This document shows positions 1 to 6,320 of a DNA stretch of 9,336 nucleotides, one piece after another. Position numbers and translations under genes: made by a program. The notes beneath the pieces were generated by a model. The model did not search any database. It worked only from the letters and a program-made list of their open reading frames with translations, and was not told the origin of the DNA. How positions within the stretch are numbered: position 1 is the stretch's first letter; every line of letters starts with the position of its first letter. Source of the stretch: Desulfobacula sp. (GTDB lineage: Bacteria; Desulfobacterota; Desulfobacteria; Desulfobacterales; Desulfobacteraceae); the NCBI RefSeq assembly GCF_021107415.1, contig NZ_JAIOSW010000372.1, forward strand, positions 1 to 9,336, given 5' to 3'.

Positions 1-12
1 GCGATTGCGGCC

Positions 13-35
13 CCCAGGCAGCTACGCTGCCTGGG
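13..35. repeat. GC-rich 10-bp-stem hairpin
   Basis: CCCAGGCAGC (13-22) and GCTGCCTGGG (26-35) are perfect inverted copies around a 3-base loop. It is followed on the plus strand by an A run and on the minus strand by GC-rich DNA, so it lacks the T tract of a standard intrinsic terminator in either direction. It is more likely part of a repeat element or RNA structure. Confidence 0.6.
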
Positions 36-47
36 ATAAAAAAGGTG

Positions 48-73
48 TTGAAAAAGGCTGTCGCCTTTTTCAA
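48..73. terminator. Possible weak bidirectional terminator hairpin
   Basis: TTGAAAAAGGC (48-58) pairs perfectly with GCCTTTTTCAA (63-73) around TGTC. The A5/T5 arms would place a T run at the 3' side of the stem on both strands, as in bidirectional terminators. The GC core is only three pairs, so termination strength is uncertain. It sits about 260 bases beyond the asparaginase stop codon. Confidence 0.35.
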
Positions 74-248
74 GCCTGATTTAAAAACCTTTATACGAGG
101 AGCAGTAACAGGGCAGTCGTACTTGACTCACTGTAAGGCAACCAGCCCGGCACCTCCCCATATGTGGTTTATGATATTGAATGTTGAACGGTAAAAGAAA
201 TTTTTTTTTACCCCCAAAATAAATTTTGCGAAGAAGTTTATTGTCGCC

Positions 249-273
249 GTCACCGGGGGGCTTCCCCGGTGAC
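249..273. repeat. Strong GC hairpin after the asparaginase gene
   Basis: GTCACCGGGG (249-258) and CCCCGGTGAC (264-273) form a 10-bp perfect stem with a 5-base loop. It lies about 60 bases downstream of the asparaginase stop on the minus strand. No T tract follows on that strand, so it is not a textbook intrinsic terminator, but it could protect the mRNA 3' end or belong to the structured element covering 1-300. Confidence 0.5.
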
Positions 274-331
274 AACTTTCCTAACACAGGGGCTATTGTT
301 CTAAAAACTTACATAATAACTATCGGATACT

Positions 332-1375
332 TTATTTATCAAAAAGTTTTTGAATATTTTCGGTTTTGCTGGTCGTTTGCAGCGCTAACATCAGCAATAT
401 TCTCGCTTTTTGTGGAGAAAGGTTGTCCGCGAATATTGCTCCTGCCTGCTTCAGAGTCTTTCCACCACCTTCAAATCCGTATACAGGTAAAACACGGCCG
501 CAAGGCACTCTGGTTGAGATAACCACAGCAGTTCCTTTGGAAATTGCCTTTTTTATTGCAGCATACATTGGTTTGTTTACATTTCCCCACCCCAACGCTT
601 GAATGATAATGCCTTTTGCGCCAGCAGAAGTAGCAGCACTTATCATTGCACCATCGGCTCCCCCATACATGGTGACGATTTCTACATAAGGAAGTTTTTC
701 TTTTTGAAGTGATATGTGCTGTCTGCGGGTCGGTGTACGATAAAAAATTACTCTGTCATAATCAGCGTTTCCTAAGAAACCATAGTCTCCAGACTTGAAG
801 GTTTCGACATCGGAAGTATGTGTTTTGAATACTTCCCGTGCTGCATTGATCTGATTGTTCATCGCGATCATTGCACCTTTTCCTTTTGCCTCTGGGGATA
901 TACAAATGCGGGCAGCGTTGAGAAGGTTCCGTGGTCCATCAAAATCTTTTTCAGAAGCATTGCGTTGTGCGCCAATCAGAACAATTGGTTTGTCACTATC
1001 AACCGTCAAATCCAAAAAATACGCAGATTCCTCAAGTGTATCGGTGCCGTGAGAAACTATGACCCCAGCTACTTCAGGTCGGGCCAAGGCCTTAACAACG
1101 GCTTTTTGCAAACCGACCCAACTGTCGGGTGTCATGTAATCTGAGGGAATGTTAGAAAGATTCTCAACCTCAATTTTTGCCAGACTTGCAATTCCCGGAA
1201 CAGTAGAGATCAAGTCTTCACCTGAGATAGCAGGGACTGGAGCCTTCTTTACAGGGTCTATCTTCATTGCAATTGTGCCGCCCGTAGCAATCATTTTGAT
1301 GACAGGGAGTTCGGCCATAGCCAGTGAGGGAATTAGAATAAAAAAAACGATAATCATCTTGAATAAGTTTTTCAT
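332..1375 (-). CDS. ansB: Periplasmic type II-like L-asparaginase
   Basis: Predicted to hydrolyse L-asparagine (perhaps also glutamine) to aspartate and ammonia in the periplasm. The 347-residue protein starts with a clear signal peptide (residues 1-21, hydrophobic core then AMA|E). Family catalytic motifs are present: ATGGTIA with Thr34 (equivalent to E. coli AnsB Thr12), HGTDTLEES with Thr111-Asp112 (Thr89-Asp90), and Lys184 in the FKTHTSDVETFKS stretch (Lys162). The C-terminal SPQKARILL segment is also typical. The start is supported by AAGGAG six bases upstream of ATG. The flexible-loop region (residues 37-54) has no tyrosine, so the usual Tyr25 nucleophile-helper has no clear equivalent. 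It appears monocistronic, separated by 396 bases from the response regulator. The family call is firm; substrate preference is not. Confidence 0.93.
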   Translation of the reverse strand: MKNLFKMIIVFFILIPSLAMAELPVIKMIATGGTIAMKIDPVKKAPVPAISGEDLISTVPGIASLAKIEVENLSNIPSDYMTPDSWVGLQKAVVKALARPEVAGVIVSHGTDTLEESAYFLDLTVDSDKPIVLIGAQRNASEKDFDGPRNLLNAARICISPEAKGKGAMIAMNNQINAAREVFKTHTSDVETFKSGDYGFLGNADYDRVIFYRTPTRRQHISLQKEKLPYVEIVTMYGGADGAMISAATSAGAKGIIIQALGWGNVNKPMYAAIKKAISKGTAVVISTRVPCGRVLPVYGFEGGGKTLKQAGAIFADNLSPQKARILLMLALQTTSKTENIQKLFDK

Positions 1376-1456
1376 AACATCTCCTTTTGAAATAATTTGT
1401 TGCTTTGTTCCTAATTTTAGGGTTTCATACTCCGCAATAGAAATTTACCTCTGGTT

Positions 1457-1466
1457 ATCACCTCCT
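1457..1466 (-). promoter_or_regulatory. Orphan extended Shine-Dalgarno sequence
   Basis: On the minus strand this reads AGGAGGTGAT, a full match to the 16S rRNA anti-Shine-Dalgarno. It lies about 80 bases upstream of the asparaginase ATG, which has its own AAGGAG. Possible leader codons follow: a GTG inside the motif opens a 14-codon frame, and a TTG and an ATG occur in that same frame, all ending at one TAA. A translated leader is possible but unproven. Confidence 0.3.
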
Positions 1467-1496
1467 ATCGTCAATAATAGATCATAAAATGCCTCA

Positions 1497-1513
1497 ATAA
1501 ATAATTTATTTAT
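1497..1513. repeat. 17-bp AT palindrome, possible operator
   Basis: ATAAATAA (1497-1504) and TTATTTAT (1506-1513) are perfect inverted copies around one central base. It lies about 120 bases upstream of the asparaginase start. Pure A/T composition raises the chance of a random match, so an operator role is only possible. Confidence 0.3.
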
Positions 1514-1634
1514 GAACGGCAAAATGAGCTTTATAGCTCCAATACGGTGTCAAATTGAACCCGAAGTTGTTTTCTGTTTATTGTCAAAAAGAGCTTTTAA
1601 TTGTGAGAACAAACATCAATACAAAACTTCAATT

Positions 1635-1647
1635 AGTCAAGTTGACT
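1635..1647. repeat. 13-bp palindrome AGTCAA-G-TTGACT
   Basis: AGTCAA (1635-1640) and TTGACT (1642-1647) are perfect inverted repeats around a single G. The mixed composition makes it a better operator candidate than the AT palindrome nearby. It sits about 260 bases upstream of the asparaginase start. The binding protein is unknown; the adjacent response regulator is one candidate. Confidence 0.35.
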
Positions 1648-1706
1648 GTAGTTGCTAAAAAGCAGCAGTATATGTTTCAGACCCTATTACAGATAAAAAG
1701 GGCTGT

Positions 1707-1735
1707 CTATTGGATCAATAGTCTATTTTAATAGA
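1707..1735. repeat. Two adjoining hairpins built on CTATT/AATAG
   Basis: CTATTG-GAT-CAATAG (1707-1721) is followed with no gap by TCTATT-TT-AATAGA (1722-1735), giving four alternating copies of a CTATT/AATAG unit. It starts 37 bases past the response-regulator stop. Reading on the minus strand, a TTTTT run follows about 10 bases after the second stem (near 1696-1700), so it could serve as a weak transcript end. Clustered binding half-sites are an alternative. Confidence 0.35.
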
Positions 1736-1771
1736 ACTTAGGTAGTATAGATAATTCTTTTTGGGGAGGGG

Positions 1772-2389
1772 TCAGGTGGAGATGGATAGGAGGTCAGCCA
1801 TTCTCACGAGAGCTGGCAGGGAGTCGGCACACATTTTTTCTATGACACGGGCTCTGTGGATTTTAACTGTCTTTTCACTGATAAAAAGTTCTGCGCCAAT
1901 GAGTTTATTGGGTTTGCCTTGGACAACGAGGGCAAACACTTCGCGTTCGCGTGGTGTGAGCGATTGAAGGCGATTCTGCAACTTGATCTTCTCACGTAAC
2001 TTGTCACAGTTAAACTCGTATTGGGCGATGGCTCGGTTGATACTTTCTATTAATTGGTGTTCGGGAAAGGGTTTTTCCAAGCAATCCACCGCACCTGCGC
2101 GTATGGCATTTACCGCCATGGGGATGGTGCCATAGCCGGTGAGGAATACCACCGTTATTTCCGGATAGCGGTGTAAAAGTTCCTTTTGCAGTTGAAGACC
2201 GCTCATCTGAGGCATCCGCATGTCAAGGACAACACATGATGCTTTTCCACAGTCTCCCGAGGCCAGATACGCCTTGCCAGAGGAAAAAGTGTTTGTCTGA
2301 TAGCCTACCGATTCTAGCAGCCGTGAGATCGACAAGCCAACAGAAGGGTCGTCATCAACAATATGGATCATGGGAGCGTCATTACTCAT
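1772..2389 (-). CDS. FixJ/NarL-type response regulator
   Basis: DNA-binding response regulator of 205 residues, predicted cytoplasmic, acting as the output of the kinase encoded just upstream. An N-terminal receiver domain (about 7-120) shows the acidic pocket Asp12-Asp13-Asp14, the phospho-acceptor Asp56 in VLDMRMP, Thr84 in FLTGYGT, and Lys106-Pro107. The C-terminal LuxR-type helix-turn-helix (about 142-203) begins with LTPREREV and carries ISEKTVKIHR in the recognition region. This layout matches FixJ, TodT/StyR and DctR. Its ATG overlaps the kinase stop by four bases (ATGA), which implies translational coupling and a cognate pair. The target genes are not shown by the sequence; the asparaginase gene downstream and palindromes in the spacer beyond are possible targets. 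Confidence 0.93.
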   Translation of the reverse strand: MSNDAPMIHIVDDDPSVGLSISRLLESVGYQTNTFSSGKAYLASGDCGKASCVVLDMRMPQMSGLQLQKELLHRYPEITVVFLTGYGTIPMAVNAIRAGAVDCLEKPFPEHQLIESINRAIAQYEFNCDKLREKIKLQNRLQSLTPREREVFALVVQGKPNKLIGAELFISEKTVKIHRARVIEKMCADSLPALVRMADLLSIST

Positions 2390-4293
2390 TTTGATGATTC
2401 ACTCCTTGTCGGAAAGATAATTACAAAAGTAACACCGTGAGGAAAATTCCGTTCCACAAGGATTTCACCACCGTGCGCTTCAGTTATTGTGCGACAGATA
2501 GACAGGCCCATCCCCATTCCTTTTTTTTTGGTTGAATAAAAGGGTTCAAATATCTTTTCAATGTCACTCTCGGCGATGCCTGCTCCCGTATCGGCTACCG
2601 AAACCACAAATTTGCCATCATCTCGGCAATACGTTCGCACTCTCACCTCGCCTCCTTTAGATCCAATGGCATCAATGGCATTCAATAAAAGATTTACTAA
2701 TATCTGTTGTATCTGGATACTGTCACCCAAGAAAATAGGCAGGCTTGAAGAAAAATCTGTTTTCAGCTTGATATTATTGGATTGTGCTAACCTGTGAATT
2801 ATGGCAATAGCACTATTGACAGCGCTATTGAGATCAAAGGGGGAGGCTTCGACCTCACCCTTAATCAGCATTGAGCGGAGTCGAAGGATAACTTCGGCAG
2901 CCCGTTTATTATCTAAAACAATATCCGAGAGAATTTCATGTACGTGGTCCAAGTCTGGTTCGTCGAAAGAAAGAAAGCGCAAGGCGGCATGAGCATTTGC
3001 ACCAATCGCTGCAAGTGGTTGATTAATCTCGTGAGCGATAGTGGCAGTAAGCTCCCCCATGACAGCAATCCGTGAAAGGTAGGTCAATTCATTTTGTTGC
3101 AATTCAAGCGCGGCCGCTGCATTCTGTTGTTCGGTAATATCAGTATGCGCGCCAACCATCCGATAGGATTTACCGTTTTTATCCCTCAAAATATGACCAC
3201 GTGCCAAAATCCACAGACAATCACCATTTTTGTGAACCATACGAAATGTTTGACTATAACTCTGCGCAGAACCACTTAGACAAGCCTGCAAGTGGGCAAG
3301 GACCGCTTCTGCATCCTCGCTGTGAATTAATTCACACCACGATGAGAAAATGTCACTGCACTCGTCACTTTGATAACCCAGCATAGTCTGCCATCTCGGT
3401 GAAAAATTAGTAGTATTAGTACCAAGATCCCAGTCCCATATACCGTCATTTGTCGCTGCCAGGACAGAGTCAAAGCGTTCTTTGCTAACCTTTAGCTCGT
3501 ATCTACTATTATGGATTTCGTCCAACATAGACTTGAAACTGCTTAATAGTTTCCCAGCTTCAGACTTTATATTAAAATCGGACAAGTTCACTTCGGGAGT
3601 AGCATTCGGATTTTTTCTGATATCTTCAAACAGTGACAGCAATCGCCTGTAACATAAATAAAGAGGTCTAACAAGTGTTATATTGGAAAATACGATGATA
3701 ACTAAGGTCAATATCGTTATTAAAATAATAGTAGTTATGCTTTTTTTGTTATAACGTTCTAAATCCTCGGTGTACATTCCGGTTCCAATATATGCGTTCC
3801 ATTCAGGAATTCCTACAATATATGAAATTTTATTTTGTTCTATAGTTCTACCGGGTGGAAGGTAGTAGTAGTCTACAAAGCCTGTGCCTTCAGGGCTAGT
3901 CGCTAATTTAACTATTTCCCGGATTAAGTATTTTCCGTTTTTATCTTGCATGTCCCATTGATTAAAACCCTGTTTTTCTGGTTGAAAGGGAATGACAAGC
4001 ATTGTTCCTTCATAGGTGGTCATGAAAATATAATTATTCCCGTAGCTGTCCAGGAATGTCATTCTCTTAAGTATTTCTATGCCAGCTTGTATTGATTCTT
4101 CTTTGGTTATGAGCCCCGCATTTTGCTTTTCAAGAAGAGGCTCAATGGTATTTTTAGCAAGACTGACAATGTGACGCAGCTCGTTCTTTCGGGCGTCGTA
4201 AGCCATGTTGGTGTGGCTGTTTATATTAAGGAACAACGTCAGAACATAACCGACGACAACAAAAATTAACGCCAACCAAATGCGTAAAAGCAT
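2386..4293 (-). CDS. Membrane sCache_2-PAS sensor histidine kinase
   Basis: Inner-membrane sensor kinase of 635 residues that should phosphorylate the response regulator encoded next. Order of parts: first membrane segment (5-23); a periplasmic domain (about 35-180) with sCache_2 hallmarks such as a helical start, NNYIFMTTYEG, and IPEWNAYIGTGMY; second membrane segment (185-208); a HAMP-like linker (209-262); a PAS_3-like domain (271-390) ending in HTDITEQ; HisKA with phospho-acceptor His421 in HEINQPLAAI; and an HATPase with N box (530-541), DTGAGI (568-573) and GMGMGLSI (592-599). The HEINQPL box places it with FixL/DctB/TodS kinases. sCache_2 domains commonly bind small organic acids, but the ligand here is unknown. 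GAGGT upstream of the ATG supports the start. No key residue is missing. Confidence 0.93.
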   Translation of the reverse strand: MLLRIWLALIFVVVGYVLTLFLNINSHTNMAYDARKNELRHIVSLAKNTIEPLLEKQNAGLITKEESIQAGIEILKRMTFLDSYGNNYIFMTTYEGTMLVIPFQPEKQGFNQWDMQDKNGKYLIREIVKLATSPEGTGFVDYYYLPPGRTIEQNKISYIVGIPEWNAYIGTGMYTEDLERYNKKSITTIILITILTLVIIVFSNITLVRPLYLCYRRLLSLFEDIRKNPNATPEVNLSDFNIKSEAGKLLSSFKSMLDEIHNSRYELKVSKERFDSVLAATNDGIWDWDLGTNTTNFSPRWQTMLGYQSDECSDIFSSWCELIHSEDAEAVLAHLQACLSGSAQSYSQTFRMVHKNGDCLWILARGHILRDKNGKSYRMVGAHTDITEQQNAAAALELQQNELTYLSRIAVMGELTATIAHEINQPLAAIGANAHAALRFLSFDEPDLDHVHEILSDIVLDNKRAAEVILRLRSMLIKGEVEASPFDLNSAVNSAIAIIHRLAQSNNIKLKTDFSSSLPIFLGDSIQIQQILVNLLLNAIDAIGSKGGEVRVRTYCRDDGKFVVSVADTGAGIAESDIEKIFEPFYSTKKKGMGMGLSICRTITEAHGGEILVERNFPHGVTFVIIFPTRSESSK

Positions 4294-4589
4294 ATCGCTT
4301 ACCTCACCACTGTTGATTCAAAAGGCTGAGTCAATGTCATCAATTTTAGTGAGTTGGTTGATAACAGTAATGAAAACGTCCGCCTCTTTTATTGAAATTC
4401 TACGGATATTTTCTTCTGAGCCTTACAAACTCAATTGTTTCTATCATAAGTTTATGCAGGTCAGAAATCAACGATAAAAGCATATCAGCAGGACTAAAAA
4501 AAGTAATTTTTATAACAGAATCCTATCGGGGGTTTATTATCATCAGTGACGAGTAAATTTTCTAATAGAGCGACAACTTCCAAAAAAAG
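4294..4589. other. Intergenic region before the kinase operon
   Basis: These 296 bases lie between two minus-strand genes. They hold a good sigma70-like promoter for the kinase operon (4443-4471) and about 140 bases of leader. A 34-codon open stretch without a start codon (minus strand, 4318-4422) looks protein-like but cannot be called a gene. No strong terminator hairpin is visible after the radical SAM gene; only a short AACTT/AAGTT pairing occurs near its stop. Confidence 0.5.
4443..4471 (-). promoter_or_regulatory. Sigma70-like promoter of the kinase operon
   Basis: On the minus strand TTGATT (-35, 4466-4471) and TATGAT (-10, 4443-4448) are separated by exactly 17 bases. Both boxes are close to consensus and face the kinase gene. 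Transcription would begin near 4436, leaving a leader of about 140 bases before the kinase ATG. Confidence 0.5.
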
Positions 4590-5627
4590 TTATGAATAAT
4601 GCGCTATACCTTCTTCAAGCAGTCCCAGCAAATTTTGTTTTTCTTCAGGGAATTTATATCCTTCATAGCTTTGGCTTAAAAGGAGCCGGCCGTCTGGTGC
4701 AGCCCAGTAATTTCCTGCATGATCAAAACAGACTCTGGAGGTTATATCCAGGGGTTCAAGTGTCTGTTTTATCTCCAATAGCTGCTCTTTGGGCGTCATA
4801 CGTTCCAGCTCATTTCTGGAGGCTTTTTCATACAATGATGTTCCGGGCCTGGGGGTAAACGGCCGTGATCTGATGTAATGGGGATTAATTTGATTGAGGA
4901 TTACTGCGGTGTTCAGTGCATGATCTTTTGACAGGGTCTTGCCGCCAAGTCCCGGCATCCAGTATTCTGAAACCTGAAAACCTGCTTTCATGGCCTTTTG
5001 CCCGCCTTTAACATGGTCTTCCGGTGTAGCACCTTTTTTGATTTTCTTAAGCAGGGCTGCATTTCCTGTTTCAAGCCCGATATGGAGCCGGTCAAGACCG
5101 GCATTGTGGATTTTTTCAAGATCAGGCTCTGGTTTTCTTACAATTGTTCTGGACCGGCCATAGGAAGTGATTCTTTGAATTGTCGGAAAGGTTTTTTTTA
5201 AATGGTTTAAGACCTGAACCATGTGATCTGTTTTCATGATCAGGCTGTCGGCATCTTGTAAAAAAACAGTTTTCCCTCCAACAGCCAGCCAGTTGAAGAG
5301 CATGGAAATACCCGGGTGGAAATAGAGTTCAGGTGCTTTTTTTAAGAAAAGGGTAAAAGTTTCGTTTGAAAATATACCTGCCTGGCCCTGTTTTAATGAA
5401 ATCTCTTTTAATTGCAAATATATGTCATGCATGACATTGATATCCTGTATGATATCTTCTGGTTTGCGCAGTTCAAATTTTTCTGATTTATACATGGCGC
5501 AGAAAGTACAATGGTTCCAGGGGCAGTTACGGGTCAGCCGTAAAAGAAGGGATGCACTGCCGCCTTCACTGGGCGGTCGATATATGCCGGTCTCAAACTC
5601 ATAGTTTTTGATCAAAGATTCTTGCAT
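4590..5627 (-). CDS. Radical SAM protein with C-x4-C-x2-C motif
   Basis: A 345-residue cytoplasmic enzyme predicted to bind a [4Fe-4S] cluster and S-adenosylmethionine. The cluster cysteines are Cys35, Cys40 and Cys43 in NCPWNHCTFC; the first gap is four residues, not the usual three, and the codons read cleanly. The rest fits the TIM-barrel core of the HemN/MiaB-like branch: FLQDADSLIM (122-131), ITSYGRSRTI (153-162), LHIGLETGN (181-189), then GFQVSEYWMPGLGGK (216-230). No extra C-terminal cysteine cluster or cobalamin domain is seen. AAGGAA lies six bases before the ATG, and the gene starts 8 bases after the membrane-protein stop, so the two are probably co-transcribed. The substrate is unknown; this may be a subfamily with its own motif rather than a mutant enzyme. 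Confidence 0.9.
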   Translation of the reverse strand: MQESLIKNYEFETGIYRPPSEGGSASLLLRLTRNCPWNHCTFCAMYKSEKFELRKPEDIIQDINVMHDIYLQLKEISLKQGQAGIFSNETFTLFLKKAPELYFHPGISMLFNWLAVGGKTVFLQDADSLIMKTDHMVQVLNHLKKTFPTIQRITSYGRSRTIVRKPEPDLEKIHNAGLDRLHIGLETGNAALLKKIKKGATPEDHVKGGQKAMKAGFQVSEYWMPGLGGKTLSKDHALNTAVILNQINPHYIRSRPFTPRPGTSLYEKASRNELERMTPKEQLLEIKQTLEPLDITSRVCFDHAGNYWAAPDGRLLLSQSYEGYKFPEEKQNLLGLLEEGIAHYS

Positions 5628-5635
5628 GGATTTCC

Positions 5636-6184
5636 TTATACTATCTCTTCATAGACAGACAAAAGAAAGAGTGTTGCAAAGGGTTGAAGAAATAAAAAGC
5701 CTATAAATGATGATCCGCCAATGGTGGTGAGTGCAGCAAAAATAATAAAAACGATGATATGGTCGGAAAGATGAGAGCTTGTGACCATGGAGATACTTTT
5801 TTTAATGGAATCCAGAAGCCCGAATTTTTTGTCCACCATTATCGGGATCATATAGAGGCATGTGTAACCCATAATAATAGAGAACAAAATACCGGGTATT
5901 ACAAACAGGGTAAACCCGATGATAGTGATAATAAAGACAATAAGGCTGAATATGAACAGGGGTAGAAATAACCTGAGCTGTGAAAAAACATCTTGAGCTT
6001 TGGGCTCCCGGTTGTGTTTTAATAATTGAAAAAGAGAATAGGTATATCCTGCAAATGCCACAGGCGCCAGGATACCGATTGAAACAACGCTGACAGCAGC
6101 GACCACAAGCGTCAAAATAATCAAAGATATAATATTACCGATGCAGTGCTTCCATGCTGTTTCAATATGATATTTTATGTTCAT
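5636..6184 (-). CDS. Small multi-pass membrane protein, function unknown
   Basis: An 182-residue, very hydrophobic protein predicted to sit in the inner membrane. Hydrophobic segments lie at about 16-36, 38-56, 72-93, 94-117, 141-158 and 159-178. The segment FVIPGILFSIIMGY followed by IMVDKKFGLLDSIKKSISMV resembles uncharacterised integral-membrane families (DUF975 / GDPD membrane-domain type), where a short amphipathic helix follows a Pro-Gly turn. I chose the ATG at 6184 because AAAGGA lies seven bases upstream; a longer frame beginning with TTG at 6208 would put that ribosome binding site inside the coding region. It is the first gene of a likely two-gene unit with the radical SAM gene. 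No catalytic residues are recognised, so no function is assigned. Confidence 0.8.
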   Translation of the reverse strand: MNIKYHIETAWKHCIGNIISLIILTLVVAAVSVVSIGILAPVAFAGYTYSLFQLLKHNREPKAQDVFSQLRLFLPLFIFSLIVFIITIIGFTLFVIPGILFSIIMGYTCLYMIPIMVDKKFGLLDSIKKSISMVTSSHLSDHIIVFIIFAALTTIGGSSFIGFLFLQPFATLFLLSVYEEIV

Positions 6185-6222
6185 TTTTTTTTCCTTTGTC
6201 TTAAACAAATAAATAATTTAGT

Positions 6223-6252
6223 ATAGTAGCCTGAAAAAAATGAGTCAGTCAA
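6223..6252 (-). promoter_or_regulatory. Likely promoter of the membrane protein gene
   Basis: On the minus strand TTGACT (-35, 6247-6252) is followed after 18 bases by TACTAT (-10, 6223-6228). Transcription would start near 6216, about 32 bases before the chosen ATG at 6184. This also argues against the upstream TTG start at 6208, which would fall almost at the transcript 5' end. Confidence 0.45.
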
Positions 6253-6273
6253 TAATAAAGGGATAAAATTATC

Positions 6274-6303
6274 TTGATAAAGTATAAATTTGGCACTCAT
6301 AAT
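6274..6303 (+). promoter_or_regulatory. Candidate promoter of the ilvE operon
   Basis: TTGATA (6274-6279) and CATAAT (6298-6303) are 18 bases apart and face ilvE. Transcription would begin around 6310, giving a leader of about 40 bases that contains the 14-bp palindrome and the GGAGG ribosome binding site. The region is AT-rich, so other hexamer pairs are possible. Confidence 0.4.
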
Positions 6304-6320
6304 ATTTTAAGAAAATAAAG

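Larger units (their letters stand above)
1..331. other. Gene-free region rich in inverted repeats
   Basis: No open frame here looks like a real protein; the longest (minus strand, 81-287) runs straight through hairpins and has no convincing ribosome binding site. The DNA contains three strong inverted repeats (13-35, 48-73, 249-273), a weaker one (TACGA at 94-98 with TCGTA at 117-121) and an outer pairing AAAGGT (41-46) / ACCTTT (87-92) that encloses the second hairpin. A homopolymeric T run (201-209) and a C run (211-215) separate two halves. It lies downstream of the asparaginase gene. It could be a dispersed intergenic repeat, a mobile-element remnant or a structured RNA; I cannot decide without a database search. 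Confidence 0.5.
1376..1771. other. Gene-free spacer with several inverted repeats
   Basis: This 396-bp AT-rich stretch lies between the response-regulator stop and the asparaginase start, so it should hold the asparaginase promoter and leader on the minus strand. I found no long frame. It holds palindromes at 1497-1513 and 1635-1647, tandem hairpins at 1707-1735, a small hairpin GAGCT-TTAT-AGCTC (1526-1539), and a perfect extended Shine-Dalgarno sequence (1457-1466) far from the gene start. Several TTGACA-like hexamers occur on the minus strand, but none is paired with a good -10 box at 16-18 bases, so I call no promoter. Confidence 0.6.

Noticed and set aside
81..287. Minus-strand open frame of 68 codons at the left edge
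   Set aside because: It runs through two inverted repeats, has biased low-quality composition, lacks a clear ribosome binding site and matches no family I know. It is better explained as chance within structured DNA.
1449..1469. Plus-strand resemblance to the 16S rRNA 3' end (GGTT-ATCACCTCCT)
   Set aside because: The match covers only the anti-Shine-Dalgarno stretch and a few bases beside it; upstream sequence does not resemble 16S helix 45. A strong minus-strand Shine-Dalgarno explains it.
6185..6208. Longer start (TTG at 6208) for the membrane protein
   Set aside because: It would place the AAAGGA ribosome binding site inside the gene and put the start almost at the predicted transcript 5' end. 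ATG at 6184 with good spacing is preferred.
6291..6310. TGGCAC as half of a sigma54 promoter
   Set aside because: The required GC element at the right distance is missing; the sigma70-like pair fits better.
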